A DNA stretch of 64,000 nucleotides from Chitinophagaceae bacterium (lineage in GTDB: Bacteria; Bacteroidota; Bacteroidia; Chitinophagales; Chitinophagaceae), in the NCBI GenBank assembly GCA_019752045.1, contig JAIEMP010000005.1:186001-250000 (forward strand), written 5' to 3'. Shown here piece by piece: positions 17,906 to 26,319 of this stretch. Made by a program: the position numbers and the translations under genes. The notes under the pieces were generated by a model, which did no database searches, had not been told where the DNA came from, and saw nothing but the letters and a program-made list of their open reading frames with translations. The stretch's first letter is position 1. Every line of letters begins with the position of its first letter.

Positions 17906-19099
17906 TTACATTTTTCCTTTGAGAATTTTGTGCCAGTACAGCCACGGAAGAACATAACGTTTCAGCATGTACATGCTCCAACGTGGTTTGCTCTGATCAA
18001 ACGGAAAAGTTTCCATCACTTTATTGTCGTAGCCAAATTCTGCCAGTATCAGTTTGCCGTATCCGACCACCAAAGGGCAACTGCCGTAACCGTTATATCC
18101 GCCTTCGGCTGGTTGTTTGTTGAGATATGCCAGCACATTTTTTACAACTACAGGTGCCTGCTTACGCACTGCTGCTCCGGTTTTTGCATTGGGTGTATTG
18201 GTTGCATCGCCTATGCCAAAAATATTGGGATAGCGCATATGCTGTAAGCTGAATTTATTTACATCAACCCACCCATTTGTATCTGCAAGCGGACTGTTTT
18301 TTATAAAATCAGGTGCACTTTGCGGAGGCACTACATGAATCATATCAAATGATTTTTCTATAATGGATTTACTTCCATCAGCAGCAGTTACTTCATAAAC
18401 AGCTTTTTTAGACTGACCGTTAACCTCAATTAAACTATGTTTAAAATGCAGTTGAATGTTATATCTGTTTACCATTTTCATTAATTCATCAGCATATTTT
18501 TTTATGCCAAACAGAACGCCGCCTCCCGATGTAAATTCAATTTTTGCATGCAGTTTTTTTCGTTGCACATAATCGCCAGCGAGATACATGATTTTTTGTG
18601 GTGCTCCTCCGCACTTTACAGGAGTTGAAGGGGCAGTGAACAATGCTGTTTCTCCTTCTTTTAATTGCTGAAGACATTGGAAAGTATAAGGTGCACAATC
18701 AACGGAATAATTACTGGTTACGCCGTTTTTGCCCAGTGTTTCTTTTAAGCCTTTTATTAAATGCCAGTTGAGCTGAATGCCGGGTGCAACAATTAATACA
18801 TCATACGTGTAAGCATGACCGTTTGATGTTGAAACCTGATTCTGTTCCGGTTGAAATGAAATGACAGCATCTTTAATCCATGTTGTACCTGCAGGTATCA
18901 CCTCTTTTTCTTTTCTGATGGTATCTTCTGCATTAAACACTCCTGCACCAACAAGCGTCCATGCAGGTTGATAATAATGGTGCCCGGACGGTTCAATAAT
19001 ACCGATGTCGAGTGCTTTGTTTTTTCGCAGTAATTGTGCCGCAGTTGAAATGCCTGCATTGCCGCCACCAATGATGAGTATCTGGTAATGTTGTTTCAT
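17906..19099 (-). CDS. sqr: sulfide:quinone oxidoreductase, SQOR-like
   Basis: 397 residues, FAD-dependent. The dinucleotide fold is ILIIGGGNAGISTAAQ at residues 7-22. The redox Cys163 lies in VKCGGAPQKIMYL and a second Cys in YGSCPLVVGYGKLILAEF, both matching the mitochondrial-type SQOR signature. It oxidises sulfide to persulfide on a thiol acceptor and reduces the quinone pool. It has its own promoter: a -7 TACATTTG at 19116-19123 and a Crp-like dyad at 19146-19159. It sits downstream of the SoxB/TsdA operon on the same strand. Confidence 0.93.
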   Translation of the reverse strand: MKQHYQILIIGGGNAGISTAAQLLRKNKALDIGIIEPSGHHYYQPAWTLVGAGVFNAEDTIRKEKEVIPAGTTWIKDAVISFQPEQNQVSTSNGHAYTYDVLIVAPGIQLNWHLIKGLKETLGKNGVTSNYSVDCAPYTFQCLQQLKEGETALFTAPSTPVKCGGAPQKIMYLAGDYVQRKKLHAKIEFTSGGGVLFGIKKYADELMKMVNRYNIQLHFKHSLIEVNGQSKKAVYEVTAADGSKSIIEKSFDMIHVVPPQSAPDFIKNSPLADTNGWVDVNKFSLQHMRYPNIFGIGDATNTPNAKTGAAVRKQAPVVVKNVLAYLNKQPAEGGYNGYGSCPLVVGYGKLILAEFGYDNKVMETFPFDQSKPRWSMYMLKRYVLPWLYWHKILKGKM

Positions 19100-19115
19100 A
19101 ATCCTTTTATTGCAT

Positions 19116-19159
19116 CAAATGTAGAATGCAGCAAAAGGTAATCATGTGATGAAAATCAC
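19116..19159 (-). promoter_or_regulatory. sqr promoter with Crp-like operator
   Basis: On the minus strand the -7 box TACATTTG spans 19123-19116. The dyad GTGAT-GAAA-ATCAC is at 19146-19159, centre 19152.5, 29.5 bp upstream of the first T. That puts the operator near -42, the class II activator position. There is no -33 box. Confidence 0.75.
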
Positions 19160-19216
19160 CAACTGACAGGAATCATGATTGCGGCTGATTTGATACCGCA
19201 TTGAAGAAAGCAGCGA

Positions 19217-19621
19217 TCAGTTGGCTTTAATATAACTCCAGCCCTCTTCCTGTTTTTTAACCAATTCCAGAATGGCAACAGGTACAATGATTGCTTCAGG
19301 AATTACACGTTCGGGTTTAATATTCCTGTTCTTCAATGCATTGTTACAAACCGCCATGATTACTCCCTTTTTGTGAAAACCAAGTATCTGTTCTTTAAAA
19401 TAACCGGTGTCTTTGAGCAAACCATAAATGGCAGGACCGTGAAATACAATTTCAATTTTTGTATCGGGTGCTGCTGCAAGTACATTGCCTACCTGTTTAA
19501 ACAGAATGCGTTGATGGGCTGTATCGCCCGATGTCATTTCCCACACAATTTTTGATTGTGCTTTTAAAATAGAAGAACAGATGAGTAATACTGAAACGAG
19601 CAAGAGTTTTATGGAATGCAT
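19217..19621 (-). CDS. exported DsrE-family protein
   Basis: 134 residues from the ATG at 19621, chosen because it starts a signal peptide (MHSIKLLLVSVLLICSSILKAQ) just 13 bp after the SoxB-like stop. The upstream frame overlaps that gene. The mature part has the DsrE/DsrF-like alpha/beta pattern, with IVFHGPAIYGLL and a Cys in VIMAVCNNAL at the position where the family often has a sulfur-carrying Cys. It probably binds or relays sulfane sulfur in the periplasm. It is the last gene of the operon 23584-19217. Confidence 0.8.
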   Translation of the reverse strand: MHSIKLLLVSVLLICSSILKAQSKIVWEMTSGDTAHQRILFKQVGNVLAAAPDTKIEIVFHGPAIYGLLKDTGYFKEQILGFHKKGVIMAVCNNALKNRNIKPERVIPEAIIVPVAILELVKKQEEGWSYIKAN

Positions 19622-19634
19622 ATGAGTTATTTTA

Positions 19635-21422
19635 TCAGATAAATGTATAATTATATCCTTCCAGTTGCGATAATAATGTTGAAGGCGCATCGGTTGCAGT
19701 TGCCCGGCCTTCAATTGCAGGCACTACCATTGGATGTGCAGCCAGATATTCTCGCATAATGCCATGCAAGGTATAGCCGGGTTTTCGTGGGTTCTTTACT
19801 TTTTCCAGACGGCATAAGGTATCATCCGGATCACCATCACGTTCGCAGGCAAGCATGGTATATTCTTTGTTTTTATCCAGAGCTTGCCCGTTGATGATGA
19901 TGCGGTTGACCCGTTTGCCCAAATCATTATTCATGGTAAAGTTCATTTCCATTCCTTTAAAACGAACAACCCAGCCGCCAAAGCGTTTAGCAGGATCTTT
20001 GGCAAACACATTGTGTAATTCTTTTTCCATCCATTCAAGCAACTGTGCACCGCTCACTTCGCCCATTTTTACTTCGCTTTCTACCGGCAACATGCTCCAT
20101 AAAAAATCATTGGTGATTTCTGCATATCCTTTTTTAGGATCTACAGCCAGTGGTGGACAAAAACGAAAACCATTGCTCACTACAAGATCTACATTTAAAT
20201 TTTTGCATTTCCACATCATGGCATCGGTGATCAGATTATCCATCGGGTTTTCAATTACATAATAGCGAACCAATGTTGTTTTAGTTGTACCAATTACTTT
20301 GCTGAGTTCTTTTTTATGTGGAGCGCTTACTTTTTCAACCAGCTTTACCATGGCCGGATCCGGTTTGTACTTCACCGGGTCAACATCGAGCAACTGATAG
20401 TTCTCATCTTTTATTTGTCCGTTTTCAATTACAATATCAAGTTTGGCAACAAAAGAACCGAATGCTCCGGGCTCTGTAACCTTTGCATACCTGCCTTGTA
20501 TAGGCTCACGCACTCGTTCATGTGTATCGGCACCAAGGATGTAATCAATTCCTTTCAACTGAGGTTGATTGGAAAGATCAACCTGTTGTGCCAAACCCAT
20601 ATGTGTTACCAAGAAGACCATTGCACAATTCTCATACTCTTTCAGAATTTTAATATACTTCGCCACATTTGTTTCAGGTTTTGTAAACACAATACCTTTG
20701 CTGTAAGCAGGAGATTGACGTTTGGGTGTAAGCGGATCGTTATACCCAATAAAACCAATCTTTACACCACCCAGCATTTTTGTCCAGTAAGGAGGAAAAA
20801 TAAGTTCATTCTTATATTCATCTGCATTATCATGAAACATATTGGCGCAGATCTTTGCACTGTTGTAACCACCCAGATCTTTCAGCATCGCATCTTTCCC
20901 ATACACTACTTCCCAGTTGCCGGGTAAAATTAAATCGTATCCAATGTTGTTGATCAACGGCACAATCCCTTTGCCTTCTGTTAATGCAGCAACGCCACCT
21001 CCCTGGAAACAATCACCCCCATCAATAATAATGGTGTTGGCGGGGTTTTGTGCTTTGAGTGTATGCAGCATTGTTTTTAACACAGCAAAGCCACCCCTTT
21101 TTTTATAAACGGGTTTGTTGTTTTCAAAAAAGAATTCATCGTGTGTGTAAAGCTGTGCATGTATATCGGATGTATGTAAAATGGTAAATACGTTTGCTTT
21201 GCCATCTTTTACTGCTTTGTTGGCAAACAATTCGTTTGCATGATACGCATCGCCGCTAACTGCATTCACAATGGATGCAGGCAGTACTGCACCTGCAGCA
21301 ATTGCAGATGCTGATTTAAAAAAGTCTCTTCTTGAATTTTGAGAGATGGGTGCGGTTTGTAGACCATCTTCACAACTGTTGCATGAACAATTGCTCAGGT
21401 GAGTAATGTTTGTGTGTGGCAT
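19635..21422 (-). CDS. soxB: SoxB-like metallophosphoesterase/5'-nucleotidase-fold thiol hydrolase
   Basis: 595 residues. A Tat motif SRRDFFKS follows an unusual Cys-rich start (CSCNSC). The calcineurin-like metal ligands are visible: LHTSDIHAQ, IDGGDCFQGG, NWE, THMGL and GADTHERV. The segment LPGNWEVVYG resembles SoxB's GHWEFTYG more than the GNHEFD of 5'-nucleotidases. SoxB releases sulfate from SoxYZ-bound sulfur with dimanganese, but no SoxYZ, XA or CD is in the window. The C-terminal 5'-nucleotidase domain is present. The function may therefore differ from classical Sox. Confidence 0.78.
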   Translation of the reverse strand: MPHTNITHLSNCSCNSCEDGLQTAPISQNSRRDFFKSASAIAAGAVLPASIVNAVSGDAYHANELFANKAVKDGKANVFTILHTSDIHAQLYTHDEFFFENNKPVYKKRGGFAVLKTMLHTLKAQNPANTIIIDGGDCFQGGGVAALTEGKGIVPLINNIGYDLILPGNWEVVYGKDAMLKDLGGYNSAKICANMFHDNADEYKNELIFPPYWTKMLGGVKIGFIGYNDPLTPKRQSPAYSKGIVFTKPETNVAKYIKILKEYENCAMVFLVTHMGLAQQVDLSNQPQLKGIDYILGADTHERVREPIQGRYAKVTEPGAFGSFVAKLDIVIENGQIKDENYQLLDVDPVKYKPDPAMVKLVEKVSAPHKKELSKVIGTTKTTLVRYYVIENPMDNLITDAMMWKCKNLNVDLVVSNGFRFCPPLAVDPKKGYAEITNDFLWSMLPVESEVKMGEVSGAQLLEWMEKELHNVFAKDPAKRFGGWVVRFKGMEMNFTMNNDLGKRVNRIIINGQALDKNKEYTMLACERDGDPDDTLCRLEKVKNPRKPGYTLHGIMREYLAAHPMVVPAIEGRATATDAPSTLLSQLEGYNYTFI

Positions 21423-21431
21423 TGCAATCGT

Positions 21432-22439
21432 TTACTTTGTTTTGTTCGGGACGGATTTTTTTTGCTGCTCCTTATATTCTTTAATGGGACCATAAGGACC
21501 ATATTTATGTTGCTGTTCAGAAAATGAATCAGCATACGGGCCAAACGGATGATCAAAGGGCTTCTTTGAAATATCGGGCCAGTCGCTGCTCAGGTTTTTT
21601 GCTGGACGTGGTTGTGAATTTACAAATGCTGCTACATCCCAGGCTTCTTCATCACTCAATTGTGGTGCATGATAATCGGTTCCCTGCGGCATATTGTTTT
21701 TTACATAACCTGCAAAACGGGATAATCGAAATAAACCTGCACCAACATTATAACTGTTGTTTCCCCAAAGTGGCGGATACGAATAAGTAATGCCATCTAT
21801 GTTTAACTGCCCTTCACCATTTGCAGCATGACAGGTTTGGCACTTTTGTTCATATACAAATTTCCCTTTCTCAGGATCTGCAGCACGGTTAAGAAACGGA
21901 AGTTCAATAATCCCGGAACCTTTTGGTTTATTTCCTTTTTGTATATCTTCTCCCACCCATTTAATATATGTATACATGGCCTGCATCTCTTTTGAAGTTG
22001 TATCAAGTGCCGTTCCGTTTAAACTCCGTTCCATACAATCATTGATGCGTTTGTAAATAGTTTCAATACCGCCGGAACGATCTCTGAATTTTGGATAGGT
22101 TGAATATACAGCCCCATAGTTGTTACCCCATGGTTTTGTACCGGCATCTAAGTGACAGTTTTGGCAGTTCATTCCATTTGTTATCTGCAATACAGAACCT
22201 CTTGGCCCGAGATACTTTGCTGTGTTAGAGATCAGTTGATGGCCATACCAAATAAGCTTTCCATTTTCTTTTGTATAATACGGAATCTGACTGGCGGGTG
22301 GTCCCATCCAGACAGATTGCTGAATACTTGAGTCAACTGCAGTTGACTCTGCTTTACCTGAATCATTACAACCAAATTGTGTGGCGGTAATCAATAACAG
22401 CAGAATGATAAAAAGCAATATGGTTCTCCGTGTATTCAC
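21432..22439 (-). CDS. dihaem cytochrome c, TsdA/thiosulfate dehydrogenase-like
   Basis: 335 residues. The N-terminus looks like a lipoprotein signal (FGC, Cys24). The haem sites are CQNCH (92-96) and CQTCH (200-204). Between them, YPKFRDRSGGIETIYKRIND leads into C135-MERS. TsdA proteins carry a haem-ligating catalytic Cys about 40 residues after haem 1, and C135 lies 39 after His96. TsdA couples two thiosulfates to tetrathionate (or the reverse). The tail after residue 280 is extra and charged. It is 9 bp from the SoxB-like gene in the same operon. Confidence 0.78.
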   Translation of the reverse strand: MNTRRTILLFIILLLLITATQFGCNDSGKAESTAVDSSIQQSVWMGPPASQIPYYTKENGKLIWYGHQLISNTAKYLGPRGSVLQITNGMNCQNCHLDAGTKPWGNNYGAVYSTYPKFRDRSGGIETIYKRINDCMERSLNGTALDTTSKEMQAMYTYIKWVGEDIQKGNKPKGSGIIELPFLNRAADPEKGKFVYEQKCQTCHAANGEGQLNIDGITYSYPPLWGNNSYNVGAGLFRLSRFAGYVKNNMPQGTDYHAPQLSDEEAWDVAAFVNSQPRPAKNLSSDWPDISKKPFDHPFGPYADSFSEQQHKYGPYGPIKEYKEQQKKSVPNKTK

Positions 22440-22456
22440 ATTGAATGCTGAAAAAT

Positions 22457-23008
22457 TTAATGCGGAAGATATTCTCTGAACTTACCATACACCCATGTGC
22501 CGGTAATTGCACTGAGCAGTGTTACTGCAATCACAGTAGCCCCACTCCCTATCTGTGCAAATAACGGTCCGGGACAAGCGCCTGTAACAGCCCAACCTAA
22601 ACCAAACAGAAGACCACCATAGATCTGCCCCTTATTGAATTTCTTATCAACAAACTCAATCGGTTCACCATAAATGGTTTTGATCTTAAATTTTTTGATG
22701 AGCCATACACTGATGATACCAACTGCCACTGCAGAACCAATGATACCGTACATATGAAAGCTTTGCAGACGAAACATTTCCTGAATACGAAACCAGGAAA
22801 CTACCTCTGCTTTTACGAAGAGGATACCAAACAGAAGCCCTACAAAAGCATATTTTAAATTATGCCACCATGGATGTTTAAGTTCTGATTCGTTGAAGCA
22901 GGTAGCGTCTAACGACCGCATTTCAAAATCTGTATTCTCTGTAAGGAATTCATGGTGTTTTTGCTCCACCACTATTTCCATTTCAGCTATATTTTTATGT
23001 TGTTCCAT
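22457..23008 (-). CDS. YeeE/YedE-family sulfur transporter half (DUF6691 type)
   Basis: 183 residues. An N-terminal soluble stretch of about 50 precedes four or so membrane helices with the conserved GWAVTGACPGPLFAQIG. In YeeE/TsuA-type thiosulfate channels such Cys residues line the path. It pairs with the upstream half (23015-23584) from which it is separated by 6 bp, so together they make a full transporter. The context suggests thiosulfate or a related sulfur species as cargo. Confidence 0.88.
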   Translation of the reverse strand: MEQHKNIAEMEIVVEQKHHEFLTENTDFEMRSLDATCFNESELKHPWWHNLKYAFVGLLFGILFVKAEVVSWFRIQEMFRLQSFHMYGIIGSAVAVGIISVWLIKKFKIKTIYGEPIEFVDKKFNKGQIYGGLLFGLGWAVTGACPGPLFAQIGSGATVIAVTLLSAITGTWVYGKFREYLPH

Positions 23009-23014
23009 GAATTG

Positions 23015-23584
23015 TTAGAGTTTAAGAATGAAAGGGAGCAAAAGATTGGCCATAATAAAACCGCCCACCATAAAACTGATGGTTGCTACTAACGAAGGCC
23101 ATTGCAATGCAGAAAGACCCATAATGGCATGGCCGCTTGTACAACCACCTGCATAACGTGTTCCAAAACCTACAAGGAAGCCACCTGCCACCATCATGAT
23201 GAAACCACGCAGCGTAAACAGGCTGCCCCAGTTAAACACTTCGGTTGGCACAAGTGAGTTGTAATTGGTAATTCCGTAAGTTGCCAACTCGGCACTCAGG
23301 TTTGGATTTACGATCATTGGATCCGGATTTTGCAGTAACAGAAAAGCGATGAAGCCCCCAACTAAAATACCGGCTACAAAAAATAAGTTCCATACTTCTT
23401 TTTTCCAGTCATAATTGAAGAACGGAATTTTCGCCGGCAAACATGCAGCGCAGATATGCCTCAGCGAAGAAGAGATACCAAAGGTTTTGTTACCGATGAT
23501 TAATAGTGTGGGCACTGTTAACCCAATTAATGGACCGGCTACATACCAAGGCCAGAGTTGTTTAATAAATTCAATTAAACTCAT
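23015..23584 (-). CDS. YeeE/YedE-family sulfur transporter half
   Basis: 189 residues with about five membrane helices. It has the family motif [18 protein letters not shown] with its conserved Cys, and a second Cys pair in [14 protein letters not shown]. It is the first gene of the operon leading through the second half-transporter, the TsdA-like cytochrome, the SoxB-like protein and the DsrE-like protein. A Crp-like dyad lies 53 bp upstream of its ATG. Probable role: uptake of thiosulfate. Confidence 0.9.
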   Translation of the reverse strand: MSLIEFIKQLWPWYVAGPLIGLTVPTLLIIGNKTFGISSSLRHICAACLPAKIPFFNYDWKKEVWNLFFVAGILVGGFIAFLLLQNPDPMIVNPNLSAELATYGITNYNSLVPTEVFNWGSLFTLRGFIMMVAGGFLVGFGTRYAGGCTSGHAIMGLSALQWPSLVATISFMVGGFIMANLLLPFILKL

Positions 23585-23606
23585 GAATTGTTACGTTTAA
23601 GTTCTT

Positions 23607-23650
23607 GCAAGTTAACGTTCCGCCAGCCGGAATTATGTGATAAATATTAC
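23607..23650 (-). promoter_or_regulatory. promoter with Crp-like operator for the YeeE-TsdA-SoxB operon
   Basis: The dyad GTGAT-AAAT-ATTAC is at 23637-23650, centre 23643.5. The minus-strand -7 candidate TAACTTGC runs 23614-23607. The centre-to-T spacing is 29.5 bp, the same as at the sqr promoter. Confidence 0.65.
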
Positions 23651-23752
23651 ATTGGGAAATAGTGTTTCCGTAAGGTACAGAAGAATGAAACGGATACTGC
23701 CAATTGTTGTTCGAAAGCTTGCCGGAATTGTATGATGTCAAAAGACACAAGC

Positions 23753-23799
23753 TGCATAGGAGCGATATATTTTACATACCGCTCCTACGGAGCTATGCA
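23753..23799. repeat. palindromic dispersed-repeat-like element
   Basis: GGAGCG (23759-23764) pairs with CGCTCC (23780-23785). GCTCC-TAC-GGAGC (23781-23793) makes an alternative hairpin, and outer GCATA/TATGC arms close it. This form, GGAGCGATATAT...CGCTCCTACGGAGC, looks like the small mobile palindromes scattered in Bacteroidota genomes. It lies between the two sulfur operons. Confidence 0.6.
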
Positions 23800-23860
23800 T
23801 TTTCTATTTGTGCTTATCTACTACTATTATTACGCTCTTAATGGGCTTGGCCACATGATA

Positions 23861-24067
23861 TTATCCATCTTGTTCTTTTGTTTGTTTGGGTTGAAACATC
23901 TTGTTGACAAGCACTCCCATCACCCCAAAATAAATCATGCTTCTAACAGGACTTGACGTGATTAAACAAGTGCCATCGCAACCATAAAATTTCCAGTAAA
24001 AGAAGCCGGCAATTGCACCGGCAATTAAACCGGGTAAAATCCATTTCAGATTCAAGCGTTTCAGCAT
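23861..24067 (-). CDS. DUF6132 small membrane protein
   Basis: 68 residues. Two hydrophobic helices flank the Cys-bearing loop FYGCDGTCLITSSPV, the hallmark of this family. Its ATG overlaps the rhodanese stop by one base (TGATG), indicating translational coupling. It is found with rhodanese and YeeE genes in sulfur clusters (family knowledge). The CxxxC loop suggests handling of a sulfane-sulfur or metal species, but the function is unknown. Confidence 0.8.
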   Translation of the reverse strand: MLKRLNLKWILPGLIAGAIAGFFYWKFYGCDGTCLITSSPVRSMIYFGVMGVLVNKMFQPKQTKEQDG

Positions 24068-24375
24068 CAGTTGAGTTTATTGTTTAATGATACCCACGAA
24101 CCACCATTATACACTTCAATGCCGGCTTGCTTAAGAACAGATGTAGCAGAGCCACTGCGCATGCCACTTGCGCAACAGGTGATTACAGGCTTTCCTTTTT
24201 TCTTAATGTCGTTGATACTTGAACTGATACGGTCAACTGGAATATTAATCGCTCCGTTAATATGGCCGCTATTAAATTCACCAGCAGTACGTACATCAAG
24301 AATAACAGCACCTTGTTGTTGTAATGCTTTAAAATCTGTACCCGGACCAAACAGGTTTTTTATAATATTGAGCAT
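24067..24375 (-). CDS. single-domain rhodanese
   Basis: 102 residues, one rhodanese fold. VILDVRTAGEFNSGHINGAI is followed by the active-site loop C67-C68-ASGMRS, with Cys68 as the persulfide-carrying residue. It transfers sulfane sulfur from thiosulfate or glutathione-type persulfide to an acceptor. It is 18 bp downstream of the persulfide dioxygenase fusion and coupled to the DUF6132 gene. There is no signal peptide, so it should be cytosolic. Confidence 0.92.
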   Translation of the reverse strand: MLNIIKNLFGPGTDFKALQQQGAVILDVRTAGEFNSGHINGAINIPVDRISSSINDIKKKGKPVITCCASGMRSGSATSVLKQAGIEVYNGGSWVSLNNKLN

Positions 24376-24393
24376 TGGGATAACTTTTTTAAT

Positions 24394-25815
24394 TTATAAA
24401 AGTGTTGATGGGCAAACGTAATCGGTTAAGTTAAACTTGCCACTTTCCTTGAGTGCTTTAAAACCACCACGCACATCAATCAGGTTATCATAACCACGGG
24501 CTCTGAGTGTTGACGTGAAGATCATGGAACGGTAACCACCTGCGCAATGCACATAGTACGTTTTGTTTTTATCAACCTTTAACATACTGTCATTGATAAA
24601 ATCAAGCGGTGCGTTTTCTACATTAAGTAAATGCTCACTTTTATATTCGCTTTCTTTACGTACATCGAGTATAGCTGCATCTTTATCTTTTGAAATAATC
24701 TCTGCTAACTCTTCTGCAGATACCCTTTTAATCTCATCTGTTTCTTTACCTGCCTTTTTCCATGCATTAAAACCACCTTTCAGATAACCCAATGAGTAAT
24801 CGTACCCTACACGGGCCAAACGGGTAACCACTTCTTCTTCACGTCCCTCATCAGTCACTAATAAAATTTCCTGTTTTACATCAGGAATCATACTGCCAAC
24901 CCATGGAGCAAAGCTGCCATCAATACCAATATTAATTGAGTTAGGTACAAAGCCTTTTGCAAAAACCTCTGCATCTCTTGTATCAAGGATGAGCGCATTG
25001 GTTTCGTTTGCTGCTGTTTCAAATGCTTCCGGACTCAAAGCCTGCGTACCACGTTTCAATACCTCTTCAATACTGTCGTAACCGTGAATATTCATCATTA
25101 CATTTAATGGAAAATATTGAGGAGGTGCAGTTAAACCTGTAGTTACTTCTTTGATGAATTCTTCTTTGGTCATATTGGCACGCAACGCATAGTTGGTTGC
25201 TTTCTGATGACCTAACGTATCATAGGTTTCTTTACTCATGTTTTTGCCACATGCACTGCCAGCTCCATGCGCCGGATAAACAATGAGCTCATCTGACAAT
25301 GGCATGATCTTATTCCGCAATGAATCGTACAAATAACCTGCAAGCATTTCCTGTGTAAGATCGGTTGCAATTTTTTGCGCAAGATCAGGGCGGCCCACAT
25401 CACCAATAAACAATGTATCGCCGGTGAAAATGGCAACATCTTTTCCCTGTTCATCTTTCAACAGGTAACAGGTACTTTCCATGGTGTGGCCGGGCGTGTG
25501 CAGTACTTTGAATGTAAGCTTACCCACTTTCAACTCTTCGCCATCTTTAGCTGAATGAAAATCAAAATCGGGATGTGCATTTGGACCGTATACGATTTTT
25601 GCACCCGCATCTTTTGCGAGATCAATATGTCCGCTTACAAAATCGGCATGGAAATGTGTTTCAAATACATACTTGATTTTTGCATTGTTGCGCTTTGCTT
25701 TTTCCAGATATGGCTTTACTTCACGCAGCGGATCAATCACTACAGCTTCGCCATCACTTTCAATATAGTATGCACCTTGTGCAAGGCATCCGGTATAAAT
25801 CTGTTCAATGTTCAT
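24394..25815 (-). CDS. persulfide dioxygenase (MBL fold) fused to two rhodanese domains
   Basis: 473 residues. The ETHE1-like metallo-beta-lactamase domain covers 1-230, with ligands in H54-F-H56-A-D58, HTPGH (106-110), D133 and H183. Rhodanese domain 1 (about 270-355) lacks the active Cys: its loop reads VTDEGREEE. Rhodanese domain 2 (about 365-460) is intact with C424 in HCAGGYRS. The layout is like CstB of the staphylococcal cst operon. It oxidises persulfide to sulfite and can form thiosulfate. It follows thioredoxin by 23 bp. Confidence 0.93.
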   Translation of the reverse strand: MNIEQIYTGCLAQGAYYIESDGEAVVIDPLREVKPYLEKAKRNNAKIKYVFETHFHADFVSGHIDLAKDAGAKIVYGPNAHPDFDFHSAKDGEELKVGKLTFKVLHTPGHTMESTCYLLKDEQGKDVAIFTGDTLFIGDVGRPDLAQKIATDLTQEMLAGYLYDSLRNKIMPLSDELIVYPAHGAGSACGKNMSKETYDTLGHQKATNYALRANMTKEEFIKEVTTGLTAPPQYFPLNVMMNIHGYDSIEEVLKRGTQALSPEAFETAANETNALILDTRDAEVFAKGFVPNSINIGIDGSFAPWVGSMIPDVKQEILLVTDEGREEEVVTRLARVGYDYSLGYLKGGFNAWKKAGKETDEIKRVSAEELAEIISKDKDAAILDVRKESEYKSEHLLNVENAPLDFINDSMLKVDKNKTYYVHCAGGYRSMIFTSTLRARGYDNLIDVRGGFKALKESGKFNLTDYVCPSTLL

Positions 25816-25838
25816 AAGAAAATTTTTATTTTTTTGAA

Positions 25839-26144
25839 TTACTGTTCAATTATTTTTTCAAGTTGATGTACTAACTGATGAGCAGGCACTACACCTGCCT
25901 GTCTCCAGATCATGTTTCCGTTTTTAAATATCAGTAAGGCCGGTATACCTGTTACATGATAAGCCTGAGCAGTTGCAGGGTTAGTATCAACATTGATTTT
26001 TATGATTCTTGCTTTATCTCCAACTTTCTGTTTTACTTCATCCAGTATGGGCTTCATTGTGCGACAGGGCCCGCACCAGTCAGCATAAAAATCAACTAAA
26101 ACAGGTTTATTGCTGTTAATGATATCTGTAAATGTTTGATTCAA
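25839..26144 (-). CDS. thioredoxin
   Basis: 101 residues with the canonical active site ADWCGPCR (Cys24, Cys27) and the cis-Pro loop TGIPALLIF. The start codon is TTG at 26144. No in-frame ATG lies nearby upstream, and the predicted transcription start about 10 nt before it supports this choice. It heads the operon thioredoxin, persulfide dioxygenase, rhodanese, DUF6132, and is probably dedicated to reducing persulfide or disulfide intermediates. Confidence 0.92.
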   Translation of the reverse strand: MNQTFTDIINSNKPVLVDFYADWCGPCRTMKPILDEVKQKVGDKARIIKINVDTNPATAQAYHVTGIPALLIFKNGNMIWRQAGVVPAHQLVHQLEKIIEQ

Positions 26145-26160
26145 GGTTTCTGATTTTTTG

Positions 26161-26204
26161 TAAAGCTCCCATCATTTGATGGAGTAAACTATGACTTTAG
26201 TCAC
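26161..26204 (-). promoter_or_regulatory. promoter with Crp-like operator for the thioredoxin-dioxygenase operon
   Basis: The dyad ATGAC-TTTA-GTCAC is at 26191-26204, centre 26197.5. At the spacing used by sqr (29.5 bp) lies the weak minus-strand -7 GAGCTTTA (26168-26161). The weak -7 suits an activator-dependent promoter. Confidence 0.5.
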
Positions 26205-26212
26205 ATAACCTC

Positions 26213-26244
26213 ACCCTCGTTCCCTCTCCTTCAGAGAGGGAGGC
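26213..26244. repeat. dispersed palindrome, CCCTCTCC/GAGAGGG type
   Basis: TCCCTCTC (26221-26228) pairs with GAGAGGGA (26234-26241) after a CCTCACCC lead-in. It is related to the elements at 27858-27911 and 49573-49604. Confidence 0.5.
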
Positions 26245-26319
26245 CAAGCAATTGAATAAATAGGTTCTAATTGCTTACACTTTAACAACATCACAAGAAA
26301 CTAACTTTGGTAATTTCCA

